Below are positions 1-7,813 of a stretch of 64,000 bases of DNA, piece by piece. Every line of letters begins with the position of its first letter. The stretch's first letter is position 1. Position numbers and translations under genes: made by a program. Under the pieces are notes generated by a model. The model did no database searches, was not told the DNA's origin, and worked only from the letters and a program-made list of their open reading frames with translations. Source of the stretch: Streptomyces sp. AC555_RSS877 (lineage in GTDB: Bacteria > Actinomycetota > Actinomycetes > Streptomycetales > Streptomycetaceae); the NCBI RefSeq assembly GCF_019049245.1, contig NZ_JAGMUK010000218.1, positions 1 to 64,000 on the forward strand, in the 5' to 3' direction.

Positions 1-21
1 GGGCGGGGCGGGGCGGGGCGG
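1..21. repeat. GGGGC pentanucleotide run at window edge
   Basis: Four tandem GGGGC-type pentamers lie at the edge of the window, within the 3' part of the transposase frame, where they encode a Pro/Arg/Ala-rich tail. The run may continue outside the window. Confidence 0.8.
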
Positions 22-1548
22 TGTCGTCCGTCGCCGGATCGGGTGCCCGAGGGGGCGTTGCCCGACCGCGATGCTCGCCGCATCGTGCCGGGAAATCCTG
101 CGTCGCGGGGTGGCCAGGGGCTTCTGCCAGTGCTGGGCACCCCAGCGAGAGGTGTAGGCCGGGTCAACCGCCACGACGGCGATGTTCTGCTCGGCGGCCA
201 TCGACACCAGCCGGGCCCTGAGCTTCGCGGTCGGGAAACGGGACAGCAGGCGGCGGAAGCGTTTGTTGCGGCCGTGCTTCTCCCGGCTGGTGCCGTCGGT
301 GAAGTCGAGGTCCTCGATCGCGATCGCGGCGGCCCCGCACCGGCGGGTGTGGTGCAGCAGCCGACTCAGCGCGTGCCGGATCTGTGCGTCCCGGTGCTCG
401 GTACTGCCGGTGAGGTCGTAGAAGTAGCGTTGCGGTTCGCCGACCGGGTTGCCGTGCACGTCCAACTGCCAGGCGGCGAGGTGGTCGTCGTTCATGTCCA
501 CGCCCACCACCCCCCGGACGAGGGCCGCGTCCAGAGGCAGGCTGGGGGTGGCAGCGCGCTGCCAGGAGGCGGTCACATACCAGCGGCCACGCGCCACATC
601 GTGGTGGATGCGGTACGCCACCGCCCGGTTCGCGGTGACCCGGTCACACCACTCCTGCCCGCGGTGCGGAAACGCCACCGTCGCGTCGAGGACGTAACGG
701 CCGTGCGGTGCATTGGCCAGATGGGCCAGCGGGGCCGGGAGCTTGACCGAGAGCCGGCCGGTGTCGGTGACGCGGATCGTCTCGTTGCCGAACCGTTTTC
801 CGGACTCTCCGTCGGCCGCCAGGAACATCCGCTCCGCCTGCCACCGCTCCCGCCACGCCGCTGCCTCCAGCCCGGCCGCCTCAAGGTGGTGACGGGCGTT
901 CGCGAGACGCTTGCCGCCGCGCACCACGTGCACCCGGCCCGCCTTCCAGTCCGCCTCCACTACCACGAGACGATCCTTCAAGCCATGCGGGCGACGGGAC
1001 TTGGCATGCCACTCACCACGCGAGGCATAGCCGCGCACCAGCCCTGTCCGCTTGTCGGCCCTGGCGCCCAGCGGCCGGGCCAGTCGCGCCTCGATGGACG
1101 CGATCTGCCCGCGAAGCCAGGCCAGGTGGGTGGCCTGGCCGCGCCTTGCCAGCGCCCACTGGTCATGGGTGGCCTTGGTGATACTGCCCGCCCACCGCGC
1201 CGACGACCTCCCCGTCAGCGCCCGCTTGCGCACCGCCCACGAGACCGCATCATGCACCGCCCGCTTGCGCACCGCCCACGAGGCCGCATCATGCACCGCC
1301 CGCTTGCGCACCGCCCACGAGGCCGCATCATGCACCGCCCGCTTGCGCACCGCCCACGAGGCCGCATCATGCACCAACCCCTGCCGGGAGCGCTCCGCGA
1401 GATCACCCGCCGCCAGCGACCCCAGGAACATCCCGACCTCGGCGAGGACCGCCGCATCCGACTCGCTCACCCGCAGCCGATCCCGGATCGCCACCCCCGC
1501 CGGGCCGGGCACCACGAACGACGCCGCCAACTTCCGTAGCGCGCCCAC
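1..1548 (-). CDS. TnpB/OrfB-type (IS200/IS605-like) transposase, 3' end beyond window
   Basis: The frame is open from about 1611 down to base 1 and leaves the window, so the C-terminus is missing. I place the start at GTG 1548; TTG codons at 1608 and 1599 are alternatives. The RuvC-like triad is visible: Asp351 (VVGVDMN), Glu412 (AIAIEDLDF) and Asp489 (SRHDAAS). Between Glu and the last Asp, where TnpB proteins normally carry a four-cysteine zinc ribbon, the text reads YTSRWGAQHWQKPL with no cysteine. This resembles a Streptomyces subfamily I know from memory. Residues about 59-110 hold four near-identical 13-residue units (AVHDAASWAVRKR). The gene may be an orphan RNA-guided nuclease homologue rather than an active transposase, because no TnpA or element ends are visible. 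Confidence 0.8.
   Translation of the reverse strand, partial: MGALRKLAASFVVPGPAGVAIRDRLRVSESDAAVLAEVGMFLGSLAAGDLAERSRQGLVHDAASWAVRKRAVHDAASWAVRKRAVHDAASWAVRKRAVHDAVSWAVRKRALTGRSSARWAGSITKATHDQWALARRGQATHLAWLRGQIASIEARLARPLGARADKRTGLVRGYASRGEWHAKSRRPHGLKDRLVVVEADWKAGRVHVVRGGKRLANARHHLEAAGLEAAAWRERWQAERMFLAADGESGKRFGNETIRVTDTGRLSVKLPAPLAHLANAPHGRYVLDATVAFPHRGQEWCDRVTANRAVAYRIHHDVARGRWYVTASWQRAATPSLPLDAALVRGVVGVDMNDDHLAAWQLDVHGNPVGEPQRYFYDLTGSTEHRDAQIRHALSRLLHHTRRCGAAAIAIEDLDFTDGTSREKHGRNKRFRRLLSRFPTAKLRARLVSMAAEQNIAVVAVDPAYTSRWGAQHWQKPLATPRRRISRHDAASIAVGQRPLGHPIRRRTTPPRPAPP
1219..1374. repeat. Four tandem 39-bp units inside the transposase gene
   Basis: Units begin at 1219, 1258, 1297 and 1336 and are exactly 39 bp, so the reading frame is kept. 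Three are identical and the first differs by one base (gagacc against gaggcc). A further half unit on the coding side (LVHDAASWAVRKR) suggests the array grew from an original short duplication. Confidence 0.95.
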
Positions 1549-1797
1549 CCGTTCACCCCCGCCCGGCCGAAGAGCCCCGTCACGGCAGTCAACGAGCAAC
1601 CTCCGCAAAGGTCACCCATTCGACCCAAGAACTCCCGTTCCCCTCCCGAGAGCCAAGGGTCACAGCACACCCCGGACAGGGGAGCCCCCTGACGCACAGC
1701 GGAACAACCGCATCCAGCACCGGCACTCACTCACGCTCACCAGAAGGCACTCATGTTCAGTAAACCGGCAGCAGTTCCCGACCCCTTCCGGGCGATC

Positions 1798-1842
1798 GCC
1801 ACGGGGCCTGCCCACCGCTCGGCGGTGGGCAGGCCCCGTGGC
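1798..1842. terminator. Strong hairpin, 21-bp stem
   Basis: A perfect inverted repeat with arms 1798-1818 and 1822-1842 and a three-base loop. It lies downstream of the leftward MFS gene. It probably acts as a terminator, though it lacks a T tract, as is usual in Streptomyces. Confidence 0.75.
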
Positions 1843-1878
1843 ATGTCTGAGGTGGCCTTCTTGTGCTGTCGGAGGAAC

Positions 1879-1922
1879 GCCGCCGTGTGGCACCGGGCGG
1901 GCGCCCGGTGCCACACGGCGGC
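1879..1922. terminator. Second strong hairpin just after MFS stop
   Basis: A perfect inverted repeat with arms 1879-1899 and 1902-1922, about 20 bp once the loop is allowed for. It sits 23 bp beyond the stop of the leftward MFS gene and is the first of two consecutive hairpins read by its transcript. Confidence 0.8.
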
Positions 1923-1944
1923 AGATGTCCGGCGGACCGACTCG

Positions 1945-3213
1945 CTAGCGGACCGCGTTGTTGAACTTCGAGGGGCGGACGAAGGTCAGGGCCAGGGCGC
2001 CCACCAGCGGCAGCACCGTGACCTGCAGCAGCCCTGCCCGGTCCCAGCCGAAGGAGTCCACCAGGGCGGCGAAGAGCAGGCCCGAGAAGGCCGCCGGTCC
2101 GTAGTAGCTGGTGACGAAGAGCCCGGAGGCGCGTCCGATCTGCGCGGGGCGGACGGCCCGCTGTATCGCGCTGTTGGTGTTGGGGTATACGAAGCCGAGG
2201 CCGAAGGCGCCCATGAGGAAGGCGAACACGCACTGCATGCCGATTCCGGCCTGCGTCTCGTAGATGCACACGCTGATGGCGGAGACGGCCACCATGCTCA
2301 GGATCAGCAGGTTGCGCTGGTTGAAGCGGTCACCGAGCCAGCCGCCGAAGACGGCCGTCATACCGCCGAAGCCGAGGCAGCTCATGGCCAGGGCGGCCTG
2401 CCCGGAGGTGTAGTGCAGCGAGGTGATGAGGAACGTCGGGTAGAGACCGAGGAACCCGTAGATCGCCACACCGCTGAGGACCGCGTGGACGGCCAGGGCG
2501 ATGGTGTTGCGGTTGTAGGCGGAGGCCGGCATGTACTCGTAGGTCTTGGTCGAGACGACCTTCTCGACGGAGTGCTCGGTGAGACCGGATTTCACGAGGA
2601 AGACGGCGGCGGCGGCGATCAGCAGGCCGGCCGCGCCGAACAGGTAGAACGGCGAGTGCCAGGTGCCGTGCATGCTCATGAGCTGTACGCCGATGAGCGG
2701 GGCGATGAACACGCCGATGGAGTAGCCCATGCCGATGAAGCCGAAGGCGAGGCCCCGCCGGTGGGCGAAGAAGGCGCCGATCGCCGCGAAGATGGCGGCG
2801 GACTGCATGCCCTCCCCGAAGCCGGAGACGACCCGGTACAGGGTCATGTCGGCGAGACCGGTGGCCAGAGGCGTGGCCATGGTGCCCAGGGAGTAGATCA
2901 CGATGCTGACCAGCAGCACCGTCTTGCGGCGGAAGCGGTCCAGGAGGTAGCCCGCGGGCAGGCCGGCCAGGGCCATGCCGAGGGTGAAGTTCGTCGCCAG
3001 CAGCCCGCCCTGCTCCAGGGAGAACCCGTACTCCGCACGGATGTTGGGCAGCAGGGGAGGAAAGACCTGGCGGTCCATCGCGTTGACCATGTAGGAGAGG
3101 ACCAAAACCAGGAAGCCCACCCCGATCATCGGGCGGGACAGGGGGGCCGGGGTCTTTTCCTGCGTGTCGCTTGCGGGCACCGCACTGGTGTCGACTTGCG
3201 CTGCGTGAGTCAT
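1945..3213 (-). CDS. MFS transporter, organic/aromatic acid:H+ symporter-like
   Basis: A 422-residue membrane protein with about 12 hydrophobic segments. The start ATG 3213 is chosen because AGGAG precedes it by six bases; the open frame extends upstream but has no membrane content there. The N-terminus is polar, followed by MIGVGFLVLVLSYMVNAMDR, a first helix with the acidic/basic motif common in the anion:cation symporter part of the superfamily. The loop 2-3 motif appears as AGYLLDRFRRKTVL. It is divergent from the hydroxyacid dehydrogenase operon across a shared 0.7-kb regulatory region, so it probably imports that pathway's substrate. This is inference; the substrate cannot be read from sequence. 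Confidence 0.85.
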   Translation of the reverse strand: MTHAAQVDTSAVPASDTQEKTPAPLSRPMIGVGFLVLVLSYMVNAMDRQVFPPLLPNIRAEYGFSLEQGGLLATNFTLGMALAGLPAGYLLDRFRRKTVLLVSIVIYSLGTMATPLATGLADMTLYRVVSGFGEGMQSAAIFAAIGAFFAHRRGLAFGFIGMGYSIGVFIAPLIGVQLMSMHGTWHSPFYLFGAAGLLIAAAAVFLVKSGLTEHSVEKVVSTKTYEYMPASAYNRNTIALAVHAVLSGVAIYGFLGLYPTFLITSLHYTSGQAALAMSCLGFGGMTAVFGGWLGDRFNQRNLLILSMVAVSAISVCIYETQAGIGMQCVFAFLMGAFGLGFVYPNTNSAIQRAVRPAQIGRASGLFVTSYYGPAAFSGLLFAALVDSFGWDRAGLLQVTVLPLVGALALTFVRPSKFNNAVR

Positions 3214-3950
3214 AGCGGCTCCTGAGGAGGAATGGGCCACGGCAGGCCGCGGCGGATCCATCGCCGGTACGGGGCCGTACGGGCGATGAAGAGAAGCGGT
3301 GAGCGGAACACGGACTCGAGTCGACGGCGATGGTGTCGGCGACTGGCGGAATGAGGGCGACGGGCTGCCGCGCGGTCGGACACCGCATGCGGAATTCAGC
3401 CGTATATCGCCCGTCGGGGACGTCCGTGGCCATGGCGTCTTCGACAGCCGGACCCCGTGCGGACACTTATCGGTCACACGGTCGGCGCTGGCAGAAACCA
3501 TGAGGGCGAAGTCTCTTGCGCGTCAAGGTGTGAACGCCGGATTTCTTCGGCGTTTCTCGATTTCCCGTGATGGCGGGGTTCCTCGGACCGGCGCGAGCCC
3601 CGCCGCAGGGATGCCGGCGACCGGGTGCGCGGCGCACTCTTGACGGGGAGAAGACGCGGAATGCTATCGTTAGCACCACGTGGCTGTGACAAAGTGATTC
3701 GACGTGCCCCGACATCTCGTGATCCGTTCCAGGGGCATCCCGCGGCGCCCGCACCGACCACAAGTCGGCGAGCGCCGGCGACCCCGACCCGAGCCCAGCG
3801 ACCCCCTCCCCCCGCCCTGGCGGCCGACGGCCCACCGGACATGCCGACGGCCGCCCTTCCGGGTGGCGATCAGACCCGCTCATCGGACGCGACCGGGCGT
3901 GAACCCGGCCGGTCCGCAGCGGCCGCACGATTCTGCGAGGACGACCTGCC
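3214..3950. other. 737-bp divergent intergenic region
   Basis: I see no convincing gene here. The frames that are open have no plausible start or Streptomyces codon pattern. The stretch holds the MFS gene's ribosome site on one side and, on the other, a TTGACG hexamer and a palindrome ahead of the hydroxyacid dehydrogenase. The transcript leader from there to 3951 would be nearly 280 bases. Confidence 0.6.
3640..3675 (+). promoter_or_regulatory. Candidate promoter with overlapping palindromic operator
   Basis: TTGACG at 3640-3645 could be a -35 element and TATCGT at 3665-3670 a -10 element, with a long 19-base spacer. The palindrome TGCTA-tcgt-TAGCA at 3662-3675 covers the -10, which is the classic place for a repressor. 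No adjacent repressor gene is obvious; the LysR gene at 6733 is the nearest regulator. Confidence 0.4.
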
Positions 3951-4952
3951 ATGAACCCACCGAGCCGCCCAGGCACCGTGCTGCTCACCGACTACGCCTG
4001 GCCCGACGACTCCGTCGAGCGATCGGTCATCGAGGAGGCCGGCCACACCCTGGTGACCGGCCCCGCCGATCCCGCCTCGGCCGAGGCGATCGAGGACCTG
4101 GTGGCCGAGCACCGGCCCGCCGGAATTCTGACCTGCTGGGCCCCCGTCTCCGCCACCGCGATCGGCACGTCGCCGGATCTGCGGATCGTGGCCAGGCTCG
4201 GGGTCGGACTCGACAACATCGCCGTGGACGCCGCCACCGAGCGCGGTGTGTGGGTCACCAACGTGCCGGACTACTGCGTCGAGGAAGTCTCCGACCACGC
4301 CGTCGGCATGGTGCTGGCCTGGACGCGGGGCCTGGCCGTGTCCGACCGGGAGGTCCGCGCGGGCCGCTGGGATCCCGCCGGTGCCCGGCTGCGCCGACTG
4401 TCGACGCTGACCTGCGGCGTCGTCGGCTACGGGCGCATCGGACGTGCCACCGTGCGCAAGCTCGGTGCGTTCGGCTGCCGGATCCTGGCCCACGACCCGC
4501 ATCCGCCGAAGGACGCCCCCGGAGTGGAGATGGTGGGCCTGGAGGAGCTGCTGCGCCGCAGCGACGTGGTGATCCTCCATGTGCCGCTCACGCCGGACAC
4601 GCACCACATCATCGGCGCCGAGCAACTGGAGCTGATGTCACCGGGCGGTCTGCTGGTCAACGTCAGCCGGGGCGGCCTGGTGGACACCGACGGGGTCGTC
4701 AAGGCGCTGGAGAGCGGACACCTGGACGGAGCCGCCTTCGACGTACTGGAGAGTGAACCGCACGTCCCCGCGGAGCTGCTCGACCAGCGGGGAGCGCTCC
4801 TCACCCCGCACATCGCCTTCTCCTCCGACGCCTCGGTCACGGAACTGCGCCGCCGCGCCGCCGAGGAGGTCGTACGGATCCTGGCGGGCGAGGCACCGGC
4901 CCACGCCTGCAACCGCCCCCTCGGTCCGACCACCGGGTCCGGTGACCGGTGA
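3951..4952 (+). CDS. D-isomer-specific 2-hydroxyacid dehydrogenase
   Basis: A 333-residue NAD(P)-dependent oxidoreductase of the D-2-hydroxyacid dehydrogenase family, close in look to C-terminal-binding-protein-like members. The Rossmann motif GVVGYGRIGRAT is near residue 158. The catalytic Arg-Glu-His set appears as VNVSRGGLVD, DVLESEP and LLTPHIAFSS. It should interconvert a D-2-hydroxy acid and a 2-oxo acid. The gene opens an operon with the kinase-fold protein (start overlaps this stop) and cupin. The ATG at 3951 follows GAGGACG at a suitable distance. The exact substrate is unknown. Confidence 0.85.
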   Translation: MNPPSRPGTVLLTDYAWPDDSVERSVIEEAGHTLVTGPADPASAEAIEDLVAEHRPAGILTCWAPVSATAIGTSPDLRIVARLGVGLDNIAVDAATERGVWVTNVPDYCVEEVSDHAVGMVLAWTRGLAVSDREVRAGRWDPAGARLRRLSTLTCGVVGYGRIGRATVRKLGAFGCRILAHDPHPPKDAPGVEMVGLEELLRRSDVVILHVPLTPDTHHIIGAEQLELMSPGGLLVNVSRGGLVDTDGVVKALESGHLDGAAFDVLESEPHVPAELLDQRGALLTPHIAFSSDASVTELRRRAAEEVVRILAGEAPAHACNRPLGPTTGSGDR

Positions 4953-6016
4953 TGAGCCCGACCTCCGCACAGCTGGACCCCGGCCCCGTGCCCGACACCG
5001 CGCTGGCCGACTTCCTGACCGCCCACGCCCTCGCCGGACCCGGCGAGGCCGCCCGCTGGACGCCGCTGGCCGGCGGTGTCTCGTCCGACCTGTGGCGAGT
5101 GGACCTGCCAGGACGTTCCCTCTGCGTCAAACGCGCCCTCGCCAAGCTGAAGGTCGCCGCCGACTGGCAGGCACCGGTGTCGCGCAACGCCTACGAATGG
5201 GCGTGGATGCGGTTCGCGTCCGGGCACCGCCCGGACAGCGTGCCCGAGCTGCTGGCCCACGATCCCGAAGCCGGTCTCTTCGCGATGGCGTTCCTGCCTC
5301 CCGAGGACTACCCCGTGTGGAAGGCGCAGCTGCTGGGCGGCGAGGTGCGGCCGGCGACCGCGGCGGCCGTCGGAGAGCTGCTCGGCACCCTGCACGCGGC
5401 GAGCGCCGGCGACTCCGCCGTCACCGCGGAGTTCGCGACCGACGACAACTTCCACGCGCTGCGCATCGAGCCGTACCTGCTGGCCACCGCTGCCGCGCAC
5501 CCCGGCCTGAGCGACATCCTCCAGGATCTCGCCGACCGTACGGCCACCACGCACCTGGCCCTGGTGCACGGTGACGTCAGTCCCAAGAACATCCTCGTCG
5601 GACCGTCCGGTCCCGTGCTGCTGGACGCCGAGTGCGCCTGGTACGGCGACCCGGCCTTCGATCTCGCCTTCTGCGCCAACCATCTGCTGCTCAAGAGCCT
5701 GGTGGTACCCGAGCGCCGCGCCGATCTCCTGCGGTCCGCCCGCGTGCTGGTGGAGGAGTACGTCCGGTGCGTCGACTGGGAGCCCCGGGCGGCCCTGGAG
5801 ATGCGGGCCGCGTCGCTGCTGCCGGCGCTGCTGCTCGCGCGTGTGGACGGCAAGTCCCCGGTGGAGTACCTCACGGACGACCGGCACCGGCTGTTCGTAC
5901 GCACGGTGGCATCGGCCCTGCTCAGGGCGCCCGCCACCACAGTTGCGGACGTCCTGGACACCTGGGCGACCGAGCTCGGGTCCTCGACAGGGCCCGGCAG
6001 CGGCCGATCCGACTGA
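4949..6016 (+). CDS. Phosphotransferase (APH/choline-kinase fold) family protein
   Basis: About 355 residues. The ATP-site start reads LAGGVSSDLWRVDLPGRSLCVKRAL (first part about residues 43-55), with Lys as the nucleotide ligand. The catalytic loop is LVHGDVSPKNILV (HGDxxxxN), followed by LLDAECAWYGDPAFDLA, the metal-binding DxE/D segment. The family phosphorylates small molecules such as sugars, aminoglycosides or methylthioribose. In this operon a hydroxy-acid or sugar-acid substrate is more likely than an antibiotic, which is inference. GTG 4949 gives a 4-base overlap with the previous stop; ATG 4952 directly follows and is equally possible. Confidence 0.8.
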   Translation: MMSPTSAQLDPGPVPDTALADFLTAHALAGPGEAARWTPLAGGVSSDLWRVDLPGRSLCVKRALAKLKVAADWQAPVSRNAYEWAWMRFASGHRPDSVPELLAHDPEAGLFAMAFLPPEDYPVWKAQLLGGEVRPATAAAVGELLGTLHAASAGDSAVTAEFATDDNFHALRIEPYLLATAAAHPGLSDILQDLADRTATTHLALVHGDVSPKNILVGPSGPVLLDAECAWYGDPAFDLAFCANHLLLKSLVVPERRADLLRSARVLVEEYVRCVDWEPRAALEMRAASLLPALLLARVDGKSPVEYLTDDRHRLFVRTVASALLRAPATTVADVLDTWATELGSSTGPGSGRSD

Positions 6017-6101
6017 CCGACTGACGCGATCGATCCAACGGGTCCGGCGGCCCTGGCCCGGTGGATCCACGGACCCGACTGACGTGATTAAGGAGAGACA
6101 C

Positions 6102-6632
6102 ATGCGCAGAGTCGTCACCGGCCATGACGAGAGCGGCAGGTCGGTCGTCGTCAGCGACGGTCCCGTCCCGCGCAGCCGGGAGTTCACCAGCCTGCCGGGC
6201 TGGGTGTCCCGCCTGCCGTGGGCCACCGAACCCGGCGAACCGGTCGGCCGGACCGGGGAGGACCCCACGCCGAAGGTCACCAGCCTGCTGCCGGGGCCCG
6301 GCGCCACGCGGTTCATCGTGCTGACCTTCCCGCCGGACAGCGCGATGGCCGACCCGGCGTTCGACCCCGTCGCCTTCGACCAGGAGCAGCGGGCCGACTC
6401 GCCCGGTATCGCGGACCTCATGGAGCCGGACGGCATGCACACCACGCCGACCGTGGACTACGGCATCGTGCTGCAGGGCGAGATCGTCCTCGAACTCGAC
6501 GACGGCCGGTGCACCCACCTCTCGGCAGGGGACATCGTGATCCAGAACGGCACCCGCCACGCCTGGCGCAACCACAGTGACCAGCCGGTCACGATGGCCT
6601 TCGTCCTCGTCGGCGCGGAACGCGACGGCTGA
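6102..6632 (+). CDS. Cupin-domain protein
   Basis: A 176-residue protein whose C-terminal half is a single conserved cupin barrel: TVDYGIVLQGEIVLELDDG (start of motif 1), then HLSAGDIVIQNGTRHAWRN (motif 2, with a metal-type His). The first motif lacks the usual His pair, reading TTPTVDYGIV, so metal binding may be reduced. AAGGAGAG lies five bases before ATG 6102. It comes 85 bp after the kinase-fold gene and probably belongs to the same operon. Similar small cupins act as isomerases, dioxygenases or ligand sensors; I cannot choose among these. Confidence 0.75.
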   Translation: MRRVVTGHDESGRSVVVSDGPVPRSREFTSLPGWVSRLPWATEPGEPVGRTGEDPTPKVTSLLPGPGATRFIVLTFPPDSAMADPAFDPVAFDQEQRADSPGIADLMEPDGMHTTPTVDYGIVLQGEIVLELDDGRCTHLSAGDIVIQNGTRHAWRNHSDQPVTMAFVLVGAERDG

Positions 6633-6732
6633 CGCGGCAGTCGGTTCACGGCCCTCGGTCGGGGTTCCGTGCATGTCATCGGGAGGCCGAACGCCCGACG
6701 GCTGGCGGCCGACGCGCCCCGCCACACGCCCG

Positions 6733-7659
6733 TCAGCCGCTTGTCCGCGGAGTCTCCGGACCAGCGAGCGTGTCCTTGGCGTACTGGAGGAAGGCCCGCG
6801 CCCGGTGGGTGGGGGTGACGTGTGCCGCGTGGGCGATCACGAGCTCGACTTCGTCCAGCGGGTCGCTCAGGGGCACGGACGCCAGGGGAAGTCCCTCGAC
6901 ACTGGTGTCGGTCGGCCAGGACTGGATCAACGTGGCGAAGCCGAGGCCGCGGGCGACCATGCTGCGGACCGCCTCGATGCTCGAGGTCCGGTACCGGATG
7001 TTCGGCTGTGCTCCCGCGAGGGAGAACCAGTGGTCGGCGTTCTGCTGGGCCGGAGGCTCGGAGTAGATGATCAGTGGTTCGTCCGCCAGTTCGGCGAGTG
7101 AGACGGACTCGCGCTCCGCCATCGGATGACCGGCGGACACGATGACGTACGGACGGCTGGAGCGCAGCGTCGTGCAGGACAGACCGGGCTGGTCGCCGAA
7201 CGCGTACAGCAGGGCCAGGTCGCAGGCGCCCTGGAGCAGGGCCTGTCGCATCTCGTCCAGCTGACCCTCGATCAGTTCGAGGTCGACCGCCGGGTGTACC
7301 TGCCTGAACCCGTCCACCAGGGGTGGGATGAGGAACGGTGTCAGGGCCGCGTAGCACCCGATCGTCAGGCGGCCGGCCAGCCGGCCTTCCTCCGCCTGTG
7401 CGCTCGCCCTGAGTTCGTCGGCCTGCGCCAGCATGGCTCGGGCACGGTCCAGGACCCGGCTGCCGGCCTCCGTGAGGAAGGCTCCCTTCGCCCGGCGTCG
7501 TACCAGCAACTGGACCCCGAGGCGGCGCTCCAGGTCGGCGATCGCCGTGGAGATGCTCGCCTGGGAGGCATGGCACCGCATCGCCGCCGCGCTCATGGAG
7601 CCCGTGTCCGCCACCGCGACGAGGTATTCCAATTGGCGTAGGGAAAAATTGGCCGCCAT
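6733..7659 (-). CDS. LysR-family transcriptional regulator
   Basis: 308 residues. The N-terminal winged helix reads FSLRQLEYLVAVADTGSMSAAAM and ASQASISTAIADLERRLGVQL, with the LysR turn TEAGSRVLDRAR at about 68. The remainder is a periplasmic-binding-protein-like effector domain (LTIGCYAALTPFLIPPLV and onward). It is divergent from the flavin monooxygenase gene, 154 bp away, an arrangement in which LysR proteins typically activate the neighbour in response to a pathway metabolite. Two inverted repeats in the shared region are candidate binding sites. Confidence 0.9.
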   Translation of the reverse strand: MAANFSLRQLEYLVAVADTGSMSAAAMRCHASQASISTAIADLERRLGVQLLVRRRAKGAFLTEAGSRVLDRARAMLAQADELRASAQAEEGRLAGRLTIGCYAALTPFLIPPLVDGFRQVHPAVDLELIEGQLDEMRQALLQGACDLALLYAFGDQPGLSCTTLRSSRPYVIVSAGHPMAERESVSLAELADEPLIIYSEPPAQQNADHWFSLAGAQPNIRYRTSSIEAVRSMVARGLGFATLIQSWPTDTSVEGLPLASVPLSDPLDEVELVIAHAAHVTPTHRARAFLQYAKDTLAGPETPRTSG

Positions 7660-7687
7660 TTCGCTCCTGCTGTCATGGGATCCCTGA

Positions 7688-7718
7688 ATAAGCCTTATAG
7701 GAAAGTTCTGGTTTTCCT
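7688..7718. promoter_or_regulatory. Candidate LysR binding region
   Basis: ATAAG-c-CTTAT (7688-7698) is a perfect short palindrome of LysR-box type. It is followed at once by AGGAAA-8-TTTCCT (7699-7718). Both sit in the 154-bp divergent gap between the LysR gene and the monooxygenase gene, 30-60 bp upstream of the LysR start. The local A+T is high for this genome. Confidence 0.5.
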
Positions 7719-7813
7719 GGCCGTAACGCGGGTGTCATCCTAAGCCGCAGTCGCCTTCTGAAAAAAGGCTCGGTCGACGACCAGCCCCCGCACATTCAGC
7801 TAGGAGCCCTTTC

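Noticed and set aside
43..1539. Long plus-strand open frame at the left end
   Set aside because: It is antisense to the TnpB-like gene, which has the D-E-D residues and coherent domains; the plus frame has no recognisable protein.
1753..3225. 490-codon plus-strand frame opposite the MFS gene
   Set aside because: Low-complexity Gly/Asp/His/Arg text typical of antisense high-G+C reading; the minus strand has clear membrane helices and a ribosome site.
4949..6016. Aminoglycoside resistance gene
   Set aside because: It has the APH fold but sits in a catabolic operon and has no features specific to antibiotic kinases; called only as family member.
4427..6445. 672-codon minus-strand frame across the hydroxyacid operon
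   Set aside because: Shadow frame; plus-strand genes there have catalytic motifs and overlapping stop-start signals.
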